From a virus, in IMG/VR virus record IMGVR_UViG_3300014827_000023, positions 1-23,105 of that record: 23,105 nt of DNA. One strand, written 5' to 3'. Below are positions 14,170-20,582 of the stretch, piece after piece. Every line of letters begins with the position of its first letter. The stretch's first letter is position 1. Below the pieces are notes generated by a model, which saw nothing but the letters and a program-made list of their open reading frames with translations, had not been told where the DNA came from and searched no databases. Position numbers and translations under genes: made by a program.

Positions 14170-14669
14170 GTCGTTGCCCCTTTCTTAACAAATAAACTCG
14201 GTCCTGTTTTCCAGTACGATTTTTCATGGGCTCTCTGCGTTACTTCTCTTATCGTTAGTTTCTTTGTTGTCATGGCTTGCTCTAGCGTCCATCCGTGTCT
14301 CATGCGATCAGTAAACGCTGCGTAAGTTATTCCCATTTCTTTTAACGCTTCATCCACGTTGGGGTATTTTCTGTTGTTTTGGACCATTTCTTTCATCTGT
14401 GTTTTCATATCGAATAGTGGCCTTGTCGCTGCGTCCTCTACTGTCCATCCCCTTCCTATCCTTGTCTGCATCGTTTTGTACTTGATTCCGTTGGATTCAG
14501 CTATCTTCCTCCACTCGGTCAAGTCTCTTCTGTTGCGATATGGCTCTGTTATTGCTCTTTCTTTGCTCCATCCGTAGGAACGTATTCTGTTATCTAAGTT
14601 ACTTGCGCTGATTCCATTCTGCGCTGCTTGTTGGTATTCGGTAGGGGTTACATAAAACTCATACGCCAC
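14166..14669 (-). CDS. Protein with three HTH-like G-I...G-W repeats
   Basis: 167 residues, start GTG at 14669 after GGAGG with a 10-base spacer. Three related units are visible: NGISASNLDNRIRSYGWSKE (18-37), NGIKYKTMQTRIGRGWTVED (60-79) and MGITYAAFTDRMRHGWTLEQ (112-131). Each has G-I, a helix with R, G-W thirteen or fourteen residues later, and then E-x-A-x-T. The pattern fits small DNA-binding helix-turn-helix units repeated in tandem, as seen in some phage proteins and in DNA-contact segments of homing nucleases. No catalytic domain is present. A sequence-specific DNA-binding role is inferred. Confidence 0.7.
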   Translation of the reverse strand: MAYEFYVTPTEYQQAAQNGISASNLDNRIRSYGWSKERAITEPYRNRRDLTEWRKIAESNGIKYKTMQTRIGRGWTVEDAATRPLFDMKTQMKEMVQNNRKYPNVDEALKEMGITYAAFTDRMRHGWTLEQAMTTKKLTIREVTQRAHEKSYWKTGPSLFVKKGATT

Positions 14670-14871
14670 GTTTCGCGTACCTCCTTTTGAAGTTATCCAC
14701 GAATCCAGAAGGAACCCAATCGAATATACCTACGTTCGATCCCATGCCGTGCTTTTTCATGAAGTTACTGACTCCTCCTTCTGTGCAACCTAGCTCTTTT
14801 GCCATTTCCTTGCAGAGCAGGCCACGCTCCCATAGCTTTATTGCTTTGTCTTTGTCTATTTTTACTGCCAT
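14659..14871 (-). CDS. Small helix-turn-helix protein
   Basis: 70 residues, ATG after GGAGCGAGCAAC. Residues 8-42 (DKAIKLWERGLLCKEMAKEL and GCTEGGVSNFMKKHGMG) form a clear helix-turn-helix of the kind found in small phage regulators and resolvase-like domains. The remainder is basic (NFKRRYAKRGV). It overlaps both neighbours by about ten bases. It may regulate middle genes, but no operator can be assigned. Confidence 0.72.
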   Translation of the reverse strand: MAVKIDKDKAIKLWERGLLCKEMAKELGCTEGGVSNFMKKHGMGSNVGIFDWVPSGFVDNFKRRYAKRGV

Positions 14872-14972
14872 GTTGCTCGCTCCTTTGCAATCTCAGCACG
14901 TTTTACTGGATCTTTCTCTGCTATTAGCCTTATTACTTTCTTCACAATCTCCGCGAACTTATCGTCACTCAT
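14862..14972 (-). CDS. Tiny charged helical ORF (36 aa)
   Basis: ATG 14972 overlaps the stop of the upstream ORF by eight bases, and its own stop overlaps the next ATG by ten. The product MSDDKFAEIVKKVIRLIAEK plus KRAEIAKERATWQ is one charged helix. A GTG two codons upstream (14978) with AAAGGA before it is an alternative start. Packing on both sides supports translation. No family recognised. Confidence 0.5.
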   Translation of the reverse strand: MSDDKFAEIVKKVIRLIAEKDPVKRAEIAKERATWQ

Positions 14973-15141
14973 TTCCACATCGAATCGTCCTTTCTAACTG
15001 TGTTACTATGTCAAACATTATTTTGTAGCGTGGATACCATTTCTTTAGTTCTTCCTCTGTGCGTTCCGGGCTGTCGATCCAAGTCATAGCACTTATAAGT
15101 CTAGGTGAGAGTTTTTCGTATTGATCTCTAACTAATCCCAT
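14965..15141 (-). CDS. Small phage protein downstream of the primase-helicase
   Basis: 58 residues from ATG 15141, which has GGAGGATTGCCC in front; an earlier in-frame ATG at 15189 lies deep inside the primase gene with no comparable site. The sequence MGLVRDQYEKLSPRLISAMT, then RTEEELKKWYPRYKIMFDIV is helical and acidic/basic mixed. It overlaps the primase stop by ten bases. Function unknown. Confidence 0.6.
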   Translation of the reverse strand: MGLVRDQYEKLSPRLISAMTWIDSPERTEEELKKWYPRYKIMFDIVTQLERTIRCGNE

Positions 15142-16955
15142 GGGCAATCCTCCGCAGCCGCTACTTCTCGTTCTGCTGTTTGTTCCCATCCATATACTTT
15201 CTTTTCATTTGTACTTCCATTGAAATATCTCAGCGTTTTTTGGCTAAAGTAGAACTTAAACACTTTGCGTTGTCCTACCGTCCTATCTTTTAAGCTTGTT
15301 ATAAGTGCGTCGCATCCCTCATCTGTCCACACTCTCTCTACTGCTATAATGTTGTCTGCCTTATTTGGAATGTTGTTGCTCCCTGATATGTCTGTCTTTT
15401 CTAGGTTTCCTTCTTCTCCCTTGATCTCGCTTTTAATCTTGTTTGGGTGAGCAACTAGCACTATGTGTGTTTTGGTATTTGTTACGAAATTCTTACATCT
15501 CTGTACAAAGTTGGCCTGATCTGAGTTAAGAGAATCTGCATTTTCCTCTAACCTGGACATTAGGTTGTCAATCACAAACAGTTTTACTCCATATCGTTTA
15601 GCTGCTAACTCCATAAGCTCAAAGAACTTGTCTAAATCACTTGATACTGCATCAACTCGCCTGTCGTAGAGATATAAAGTTCCTTCGTGCCACTCTTTGA
15701 TTCTCTTTATGATCTCCGGCTTGATAACGTCAATCACCTTGTACTTGGTCTGTACTTGGTCCATGTACTCTTTTTTGTTACCTACGATTTGCTTGTATAG
15801 CCAATCTTGTATCTTGTACTCGCTCATCTCTCCGCTATAGAGAAATGTTTTTACTTGTCGGTCTAAGCAATGCGCCATGATCTGACTTACAAAGGTTGTT
15901 TTTCCCTCTCCATTTCTGCCAAATATGACGGTTAATTCTCCTTCTTTCCAATCACCAACATATGAGTCGTAACCGTAGAACCCTGTTTCTATTCCATTCT
16001 CTGTTGTGTTCTTATACTCAACATGAGCCATGTCCAACATTCCAATTGGCATTGTATTGATTGCGTCGTTTATCATTGCGAGGACTTTCTCTGGACCATG
16101 CTTATAAAGAACTTCGTTTGCATCCTTTAGTTTGTCGGCTACGATTACTTTTACGTTTTGCAATCTTCTAGTTATGTTGTCTGCAAACTCTAGTCCCGGC
16201 TTGTCGTTGTCGGCCCATACGATGATCTCACGCCCCTTAAGCCACTCCCAGCATGTTTCTATCCAAGTTAGATTATTAGCCCCTGATGGTGCGCTTACGA
16301 CGTTCTCATAGCCACTCTGCCATATTGCCATTGAATCCATTTGTCCTTCCGTGATCAGTAATGGTTTTTCTCTTACGATGTGGTCCATTCCCCATAAAAT
16401 AGGCTCGGTCCCTTTTTCACAACCTCCCTTAAATCCTTTCGGCTTAATCTCCCTATAAGTAACGTGTATCAAGTCTGTATCTTGTTCCCTGTAATATGGG
16501 AAAACGTAGACGTTTGAGCCGTTCCATGTGAACTCCCTAACATCCCACTCGTCCAAGGTTTTCTTTGTTAGCTTCCGTACTGCCATTAAATCAATGGCTT
16601 CCTGTGATAGTTCCCTTGTCTCAATATGGGGTAGTACATAGGCTTTCTTCTCTGCTCGGTTGGTTGGTGCAAATATGTTTAACTCCGCTTGCCCTGTTAT
16701 GTCCATAATTCTCTCCTTTGCTTGGATAAAGTTCATATTTTCAAACTCTGTGTAGTATCTGTAGATGTCTATTTGTCCTCCGCAGCCGTGACATCTCCAC
16801 ATCATCCCATCCTTAAACCATCCCATTGACGCTGTTTTCTCAGAGTGTAGAGGGCATCTAACCTTTCCTGCGTGATTAGGTTGAAAGTTTAGACCGTCTG
16901 CAATGATGTCTCTTGCTGATTGCCCTAGGATTTCTTTTAGATCCTTAGCATCCAT
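15132..16955 (-). CDS. Bifunctional primase-helicase (T7 gp4-like)
   Basis: 607 residues, a single polypeptide with both replication activities. A zinc-binding domain has C34, H37, C55 and C58 (RCPLH...RCHGCGG). The TOPRIM primase core has LLITEGQMDSMAIW at 199-212 (E203) and WADNDKPG at 247-254 (D249, D251). The RecA/DnaB-type motor has Walker A GRNGEGKTT at 346-354, Walker B LFVIDN at 459-464 and HIVLVAHP at 497-504. All key residues are present. It would unwind the fork and make primers, acting with the initiator just upstream. It abuts the initiator gene directly. Confidence 0.95.
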   Translation of the reverse strand: MDAKDLKEILGQSARDIIADGLNFQPNHAGKVRCPLHSEKTASMGWFKDGMMWRCHGCGGQIDIYRYYTEFENMNFIQAKERIMDITGQAELNIFAPTNRAEKKAYVLPHIETRELSQEAIDLMAVRKLTKKTLDEWDVREFTWNGSNVYVFPYYREQDTDLIHVTYREIKPKGFKGGCEKGTEPILWGMDHIVREKPLLITEGQMDSMAIWQSGYENVVSAPSGANNLTWIETCWEWLKGREIIVWADNDKPGLEFADNITRRLQNVKVIVADKLKDANEVLYKHGPEKVLAMINDAINTMPIGMLDMAHVEYKNTTENGIETGFYGYDSYVGDWKEGELTVIFGRNGEGKTTFVSQIMAHCLDRQVKTFLYSGEMSEYKIQDWLYKQIVGNKKEYMDQVQTKYKVIDVIKPEIIKRIKEWHEGTLYLYDRRVDAVSSDLDKFFELMELAAKRYGVKLFVIDNLMSRLEENADSLNSDQANFVQRCKNFVTNTKTHIVLVAHPNKIKSEIKGEEGNLEKTDISGSNNIPNKADNIIAVERVWTDEGCDALITSLKDRTVGQRKVFKFYFSQKTLRYFNGSTNEKKVYGWEQTAEREVAAAEDCPWD

Positions 16956-17705
16956 CTACATATCATCTCTCCTTATTCCAGCACTCTCTCCTTCTGTTAC
17001 GCCTAATCTTCCTTTTGGCTTTTCACGCTGTTTAGGATTATCTACTTTTATGGAGTTCATAACTTTTTCAGCTACCCAACTATTAATTGCTCCGTAATCT
17101 GATTTATATGTCTTTCCGTTGGATTGCTTGTACGCTCCTAATTTCTCAATCATCGTGTTTGTATTGGGAATTCCATATTTTTCTACTAACGTTTCGTATT
17201 CCGCTGGAAGAAGGGAGACGTTATCGGAGCATTGTGTCTTTGTATCTTTTATAGAATGATCTATTATAGAAGTATCTTTGTTAGGCGATTCTGTCCTAAC
17301 CCTTGGGCGATTCTGTCCTAAGGGTAGGGCGATTCTGTCCATAGGGTTAGGCGTTTCTGTCATAATGTCATAATCTTGTAATGCGTCAAGTTTTGCCGTA
17401 GGAGAGATATACGAGAAGTTTCCTTTCTTACCTTTCCTGACGTTTGTAAGATTTCTTAGCAATAGAAGGTCTTTCCCGTACATCTCAATTTTTCTCTTTA
17501 GGTTGCGCTTGGTTCCTATGATCGGTATTTGCTCTAAAAGGTAGGTGTAGTTGATCCACATATACTTAACTCCGTCGAAATCCTTAAACTCCATAGTTGC
17601 CGATGAATACATATCCTTGATGGTTCTTAGGATAAAAGCATCCTCTACGCTAAGCTTGTTCTCTATCAGTTTTTCTTGTTGGAAGCCTAATATTGTATAT
17701 TTCAT
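16956..17705 (-). CDS. Replication initiator protein with origin inside its gene
   Basis: 249 residues, ATG 17705 overlapping the upstream TGA (ATGA). The N-terminal 100 residues (SVEDAFILRTIKDMYSSATM, YMWINYTYLLEQIPIIGTKR, GNFSYISPTAKL) form the winged-helix pattern of phage and plasmid initiators such as RepA_N/phage O-type proteins. The centre, about residues 115-145, is low-complexity and encoded by the iterons. The C-terminal part (YETLVEKYGIPNTNTMIEKL with KSDYGAINSWVAEKV) resembles the helicase-loading end of DnaD-like replication proteins. It would bind the iterons and load the primase-helicase encoded next. The binding role is inferred. Confidence 0.82.
   Translation of the reverse strand: MKYTILGFQQEKLIENKLSVEDAFILRTIKDMYSSATMEFKDFDGVKYMWINYTYLLEQIPIIGTKRNLKRKIEMYGKDLLLLRNLTNVRKGKKGNFSYISPTAKLDALQDYDIMTETPNPMDRIALPLGQNRPRVRTESPNKDTSIIDHSIKDTKTQCSDNVSLLPAEYETLVEKYGIPNTNTMIEKLGAYKQSNGKTYKSDYGAINSWVAEKVMNSIKVDNPKQREKPKGRLGVTEGESAGIRRDDM
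17284..17362. repeat. Four 22-bp iterons, candidate replication origin
   Basis: The 13-mer GGCGATTCTGTCC occurs at 17284-17296, 17306-17318 and 17328-17340. A variant GGCGTTTCTGTCA is at 17350-17362. The spacing is exactly 22 bp each time, about two helix turns, so the copies face the same side of the helix. Twenty-two is not a multiple of three, so the repeat moves through all reading frames of the initiator gene and cannot be explained by protein repeats. Beside it, 17220-17283 is AT-rich (TTTTATAGAATGATC and TATTATAGAAG segments), as expected of an unwinding element. The layout matches lambda ori within gene O. Confidence 0.85.
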
Positions 17706-17863
17706 ACTTTATCTACTTCTGATGCTGTAAACTGCTTAACTTTCTTCTCCCAAAACCTCTGCATGATCGCTTGTTGCTTCTCCGGGTTATTGGCGCGCCA
17801 TTCTCTGTGCTTCTCGGTTGATCTAGCCCTTTTTTGTTCAGGTGTCTTCTTAGCTAGTTCCAT
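17702..17863 (-). CDS. Small basic protein ahead of the replication initiator (53 aa)
   Basis: ATG 17863 with AGGAGGAT seven bases upstream; the stop overlaps the initiator start (ATGA). The product MELAKKTPEQKRARSTEKHR with EWRANNPEKQQAIMQRFWEK is basic, helical and of the short arginine/glutamine-rich type often found before phage replication genes. It is the first gene of the replication operon. A nucleic-acid-binding role is plausible but unproven. Confidence 0.7.
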   Translation of the reverse strand: MELAKKTPEQKRARSTEKHREWRANNPEKQQAIMQRFWEKKVKQFTASEVDKV

Positions 17864-17930
17864 CTATAAAATCCTCCTACAAACTTTTTAAACTATTTTA
17901 GCGAATCTATTGCACAACTTGTACATGTGT

Positions 17931-17943
17931 GGTATATTATACC
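17931..17943. promoter_or_regulatory. 13-bp palindrome over overlapping promoter elements
   Basis: GGTATATTATACC is a near-perfect palindrome. On the minus strand it contains TATAAT (17936-17941), 73 bp before the first replication gene, though a matching -35 is poor. On the plus strand TTGCAC (17910-17915), 17 bp, TATATT (17933-17938) is a weak promoter pointing into the hairpin region. An operator controlling one or both is likely. Confidence 0.45.
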
Positions 17944-17960
17944 TAGGCAGAACAAATAGA

Positions 17961-18101
17961 CCACTTGATGGTGGGAATTGTTTTCCTCAGCTACTTAAAT
18001 AGCTGCGTTCGTTCGCACGGACAAATTACTTGGAGCTTTTGCTCAATCGGCATACTCTGGATTTATCAATACTGGTAATATTGATGAACCGAGAGTGTGC
18101 C
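17961..18101. ncRNA. Run of five hairpins, candidate structured RNA or leader
   Basis: Stems seen: CCAC/GTGG (17961-17974), AGCTA/TAGCT (17989-18004), TGCG/CGCA (18004-18017), GAGC/GCTC with a TTTT loop (18033-18044), and a long one from 18049 to 18101. The long one has a 10-bp outer stem GGCATACTCT/AGAGTGTGCC with one G-U pair, a GG/CC step and a 7-bp inner stem ATCAATA/TATTGAT. No credible gene covers it. It could be a plus-strand RNA from the weak promoter at 17910-17938, or part of the long minus-strand leader of the replication operon. I cannot match it to a known family. The region 17864-18260 holds nothing else coding. Confidence 0.45.
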
Positions 18102-18163
18102 AAAACCTGTTTTATGTATAACCGATAATCAGCCCCCTTATTGGAAATCTTACCTACCTGTCT

Positions 18164-18192
18164 AGTATAGCATACCTTGGTCAATTTGTACA
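18164..18192 (-). promoter_or_regulatory. Candidate promoter of the replication operon
   Basis: Minus strand: -10 TATACT (18164-18169) with a TGn extension (TGC), -35 TGTACA (18187-18192), spacer 17 bp. Transcription from about 18157 would give a leader near 295 bases containing the hairpin array before the first replication gene. It partly overlaps the inverted repeat at 18177-18229. Confidence 0.45.
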
Positions 18193-18229
18193 TAGTGTAT
18201 AACGTACATTTTATGTTTAATTTGACCAA
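18177..18229. promoter_or_regulatory. Inverted repeat between divergent promoters, candidate operator
   Basis: TTGGTCAA (18177-18184) and TTGACCAA (18222-18229) are perfect inverted copies 37 bp apart. GTACAT occurs twice between them (18188-18193 and near 18204-18209). The right arm is the -35 box of the RHH gene; the left arm lies beside the minus-strand promoter. A regulator bound at both could shut both directions. The RHH protein is the obvious candidate but this is inference. Confidence 0.5.
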
Positions 18230-18250
18230 ATTTCGACTATCTGTTATAAT
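18222..18250 (+). promoter_or_regulatory. Promoter of the RHH regulator gene
   Basis: -35 TTGACC at 18222-18227, 17-bp spacer, -10 TATAAT at 18245-18250. Only one base departs from consensus. The start codon at 18270 leaves a very short leader, enough for the TTGGAG binding site. Confidence 0.75.
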
Positions 18251-18269
18251 TTAATTGGAGTTGATAAAA

Positions 18270-18461
18270 ATGTCTAGAGAAAAACCAAAAGAGAACTTAC
18301 TTCGATTTCCGACAATGATAACGCCTAAGCAATCAGAGGATATTGACCGTTACCGACAGGATATTGGGACGCTGCCAGCCAAGGGAAAGGCTGTTCGAGA
18401 TTTGCTTGAACTTGGACTAGAGACATACTGGAATAAGAAGAAGGATGGAGCCGGGAAGTAA
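18270..18461 (+). CDS. Ribbon-helix-helix-type regulator (only plus-strand gene)
   Basis: 63 residues. I choose ATG 18270 because TTGGAG lies nine bases before it; an upstream in-frame TTG at 18255 would overlap that site. After a basic start (MSREKPKENLLRFP), residues 15-55 fit a ribbon-helix-helix: short strand PTMITP, helix KQSEDIDRYRQDIG, turn with LPAKG, helix KAVRDLLELGLETYW. Such Arc/CopG-like dimers bind operators through the strand. It is transcribed against the surrounding operons from its own promoter, beside an inverted repeat that includes its -35 box, suggesting autoregulation and control of the replication operon. Confidence 0.75.
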   Translation: MSREKPKENLLRFPTMITPKQSEDIDRYRQDIGTLPAKGKAVRDLLELGLETYWNKKKDGAGK

Positions 18462-18475
18462 CCCGGCTTCTTTTT
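18447..18475 (+). terminator. Intrinsic terminator overlapping the RHH stop codon
   Basis: A 9-bp stem (18447-18455 with 18462-18470, core AGCCGGG/CCCGGCT, one G-U pair) has the loop AAGTAA that contains the TAA stop codon (18459-18461). TTTTT follows at 18471-18475. The last translated codons therefore form the 5' arm of the stem. It keeps plus-strand transcription out of the early operon. Confidence 0.88.
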
Positions 18476-18480
18476 ATCCC

Positions 18481-18582
18481 CTATTTTCCCATGAGTATTT
18501 TTCCTAATCTTTTTCCGATGTACAAGGCCACAAAATATATACATAAAGCTTCTGCTATTATTATCAATTGGCTGTAATCCAT
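18481..18582 (-). CDS. Small membrane peptide (33 aa)
   Basis: ATG 18582 follows AAAGGAGTGAGCTAA, a strong ribosome binding site. The product MDYSQLIIIAEALCIYFVAL and YIGKRLGKILMGK is one membrane helix with a basic cytoplasmic tail. It is the last gene of the ParB-like operon and stops within a few bases of the RHH terminator, so the two transcripts converge. Family unknown. Confidence 0.6.
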   Translation of the reverse strand: MDYSQLIIIAEALCIYFVALYIGKRLGKILMGK

Positions 18583-18606
18583 TTAGCTCACTCCTTTCAT
18601 CTCCAC

Positions 18607-19383
18607 CTAAAGACTTAGATGTTTGTTTTTAAGTTTATTCTTGCTTAATTTTGAATTATAATATTTGAAAATAGTATTCACTGTTTTTATAACTTTCGGA
18701 ATATTATTAGTATCGTTATCAGCCTCTCTCCCTATCTTTACAGGTTCTACTCTTTTAAGTTGTCTGATAAAGGTTTCCATTTTAATATCGTCTTTGTATA
18801 TACTGATAAATTCAGAAACGCCTCTTAACATATTCTGGCTAAATGCTTCGTTCGCACCAGCCCATGTTAATTTTATGAATTGTAAGGTGCTATCCAAGTG
18901 ATCTTTACCGTGTTTTTTATAAATTTTACTCAGGGCGGCTATCGCATTAATCTTATTTTTACCAGTACCCTTTGAAATCCCCATGCCATTTTTTTCAACT
19001 ATATATTTTATATCAAGTGCTTCCTTATTTTTTGCTTCAACCTCAGCGTTAAAATAATCCAAAGCCGATAATTTGTATCTAATGCCATTAAGGTCTATGA
19101 ATAAATTAGCTTCTTCCTCATAAGTCAATCCATATAAAACTTGGCACATTAACATTGGTACTTTTGCCATTCTTGCGGAATAAGCTCTATGTTGTCCGTC
19201 TATTACGTTAAAATCACCATCTCTAAAACTAACTGTTATAACACCAACCTTATTCATATCAAAATTAGTAGCTATTTCCTTTGCAAAAGTTGGGTTCAAA
19301 GCTCTTTGATACACACCAACTTTTAAGTTTTTTACAGAAACCATTTCATAAGTTGCATTTGATATTAAATTTATATTTTTCAT
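18607..19383 (-). CDS. ParB-like DGQHR-type protein
   Basis: 258 residues. The motif FNVIDGQHRAYSARMAKVPM at 58-77 is the ParB/sulfiredoxin-fold signature (D62-G-Q-H-R66), preceded by VGVYQRALNPTFAKEIATN, the usual first helix of that fold. The rest is helical and charged with no DNA-binding domain that I recognise; the C-terminus is Lys/Asn-rich. DGQHR proteins include CTP-binding ParB relatives and DndB-like regulators, and unassigned phage proteins (DUF6551-like). It follows a second ParB-like gene by three bases, so the two are probably made together. Confidence 0.75.
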   Translation of the reverse strand: MKNINLISNATYEMVSVKNLKVGVYQRALNPTFAKEIATNFDMNKVGVITVSFRDGDFNVIDGQHRAYSARMAKVPMLMCQVLYGLTYEEEANLFIDLNGIRYKLSALDYFNAEVEAKNKEALDIKYIVEKNGMGISKGTGKNKINAIAALSKIYKKHGKDHLDSTLQFIKLTWAGANEAFSQNMLRGVSEFISIYKDDIKMETFIRQLKRVEPVKIGREADNDTNNIPKVIKTVNTIFKYYNSKLSKNKLKNKHLSL

Positions 19384-19386
19384 TTT

Positions 19387-20403
19387 CTATTCCTCCATTA
19401 AATTTATTATTGTTTCTAAACTTGATATTGCTTTTTCCAATAGCTCTTTTGGTTTTGTTTGACCCTTAAAAACCGATTTCATGTACAAAAATTGATTAAT
19501 AGCCATGTTAAATTCACTGACTATATCCTCTAATTGTGATATACTTTCGTTGTAGATAAATTTGTCAGTGCCTTCTTCGGAAGGCTTTTTTCTTTTCATT
19601 TCCTCAAGTATTGTGTCAACTCCATCTACAACATGACTGTTCATTGCCCTTATTTTTTCTCGTGCGTTAGGGTCATTGGTTATTCTTAAGGCATTTTTGC
19701 AGGCTTTGCACTCTCCTCTCCCATTGCTAAATTCTGTTGCGGACTTTCTTATTCCGCATGTTGTGCATATTTTTCTTTCTTCCTCACCATCCTTCATTAC
19801 TTCTTCTAGCACTTCTTCTTTTGACTTTAATGGTCTTATTTCCCTGTAAACTTTATTGATTTTCTTACTGCCTTTTGATAATGCTTCCTTTTGTTCCGGC
19901 GTAGCTTCACGCTCTATAACTTTGATTTTGGCAATAGTGTCATGGCCTACACCGGCTAGTTTCGCTATTTCGTCGCGGGTTTTGGTCGACACTTGTGCTG
20001 AATTCGGCACAAGTGATTTACCAGGAGCAGTCCCGCCATGTTCTTTTTGCCTAGCCTTAGCTCCCTCACCAATAATCGCCTCTAGCTTCAACGCTAACTT
20101 TCCCCTCTCATAGTTTGGTAGATTCCTCCTTCCAAACTGATTTCTTATGATCCATTCGATGGCTTCCTCTCTGTCTTTAATTTCTATTGGCATTGTTTTG
20201 AAAGGTATATTGTTTTTAGTACATATCTCATAACGGTTATGTCCATCAAGTAAAATATCATTCCATGTTACAAGTGCATCCCTACAGCCTTTATCTATAA
20301 TGTTTTGTTCTAGTTGCTGATATTCTTCATTTGTAAGTGGTGGAATGAGTTGTCTGAATTCACTGTCTAATTTCATATACTTGGAATTAATATCTATACG
20401 CAT
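19387..20403 (-). CDS. ParB/Spo0J-like protein with internal zinc finger
   Basis: 338 residues. The ParB N-terminal domain has LTNEEYQQLEQNIIDKGCRD at 23-42 and ILLDGHNRYEI at 50-60, the nucleotide-binding or nuclease-like core. A helix-turn-helix follows (DEIAKLAGVGHDTIAKIKVI, 144-163), as in ParB and KorB. Next comes a zinc finger, C213-x2-C216 and C232-x2-C235 (CTTCGIRKSATEF, GECKACKN), resembling the fingers of the window's HNH endonuclease. The C-terminal 90 residues are helical. Such proteins bind DNA and regulate or organise it; no ParA is present here, so true partition is unsupported. Confidence 0.8.
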   Translation of the reverse strand: MRIDINSKYMKLDSEFRQLIPPLTNEEYQQLEQNIIDKGCRDALVTWNDILLDGHNRYEICTKNNIPFKTMPIEIKDREEAIEWIIRNQFGRRNLPNYERGKLALKLEAIIGEGAKARQKEHGGTAPGKSLVPNSAQVSTKTRDEIAKLAGVGHDTIAKIKVIEREATPEQKEALSKGSKKINKVYREIRPLKSKEEVLEEVMKDGEEERKICTTCGIRKSATEFSNGRGECKACKNALRITNDPNAREKIRAMNSHVVDGVDTILEEMKRKKPSEEGTDKFIYNESISQLEDIVSEFNMAINQFLYMKSVFKGQTKPKELLEKAISSLETIINLMEE

Positions 20404-20408
20404 TTAAA

Positions 20409-20582
20409 TCACTCCTCCCATTGAATTAATACTGTTGATCCCTTTTGTTCACGGAGCCACAACACAAAATCCCCTCCGTGCATATTGCCTTCTTCTTTCA
20501 TTGCCTTTTTCATCAGAACATGTATCAATTCTGCTAGATCACTGTATTTAATTTTCAATAGATTCTTAGGCCCTTTACTCAT
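20409..20582 (-). CDS. Small phage protein (57 aa) between zinc-ribbon and ParB-like genes
   Basis: ATG 20582 overlaps the preceding stop by eight bases. The product MSKGPKNLLKIKYSDLAELI then HVLMKKAMKEEGNMHGGDFV and LWLREQKGSTVLIQWEE has an N-terminal helix and a beta-rich C-terminus. Its GGAGGAGTGA 3' end supplies a ribosome binding site for the ParB-like gene. No family recognised. Confidence 0.6.
   Translation of the reverse strand: MSKGPKNLLKIKYSDLAELIHVLMKKAMKEEGNMHGGDFVLWLREQKGSTVLIQWEE

Noticed and set aside
13976-14227. 83-residue frame overlapping two genes
   Set aside because: No binding site, Arg-rich composition of an off-frame reading, and it conflicts with the coupled ATGA start at 14169.
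17284-17362. CRISPR-like array
   Set aside because: Repeats are 13 bp with 9-bp intervals, far too short for repeat-spacer units, and lie inside a coding gene.
18026-18229. 67-residue minus-strand frame across the switch region
   Set aside because: Starts with TTG, lacks a ribosome binding site, and its sequence follows the inverted repeats and hairpins, so the region is better read as non-coding.
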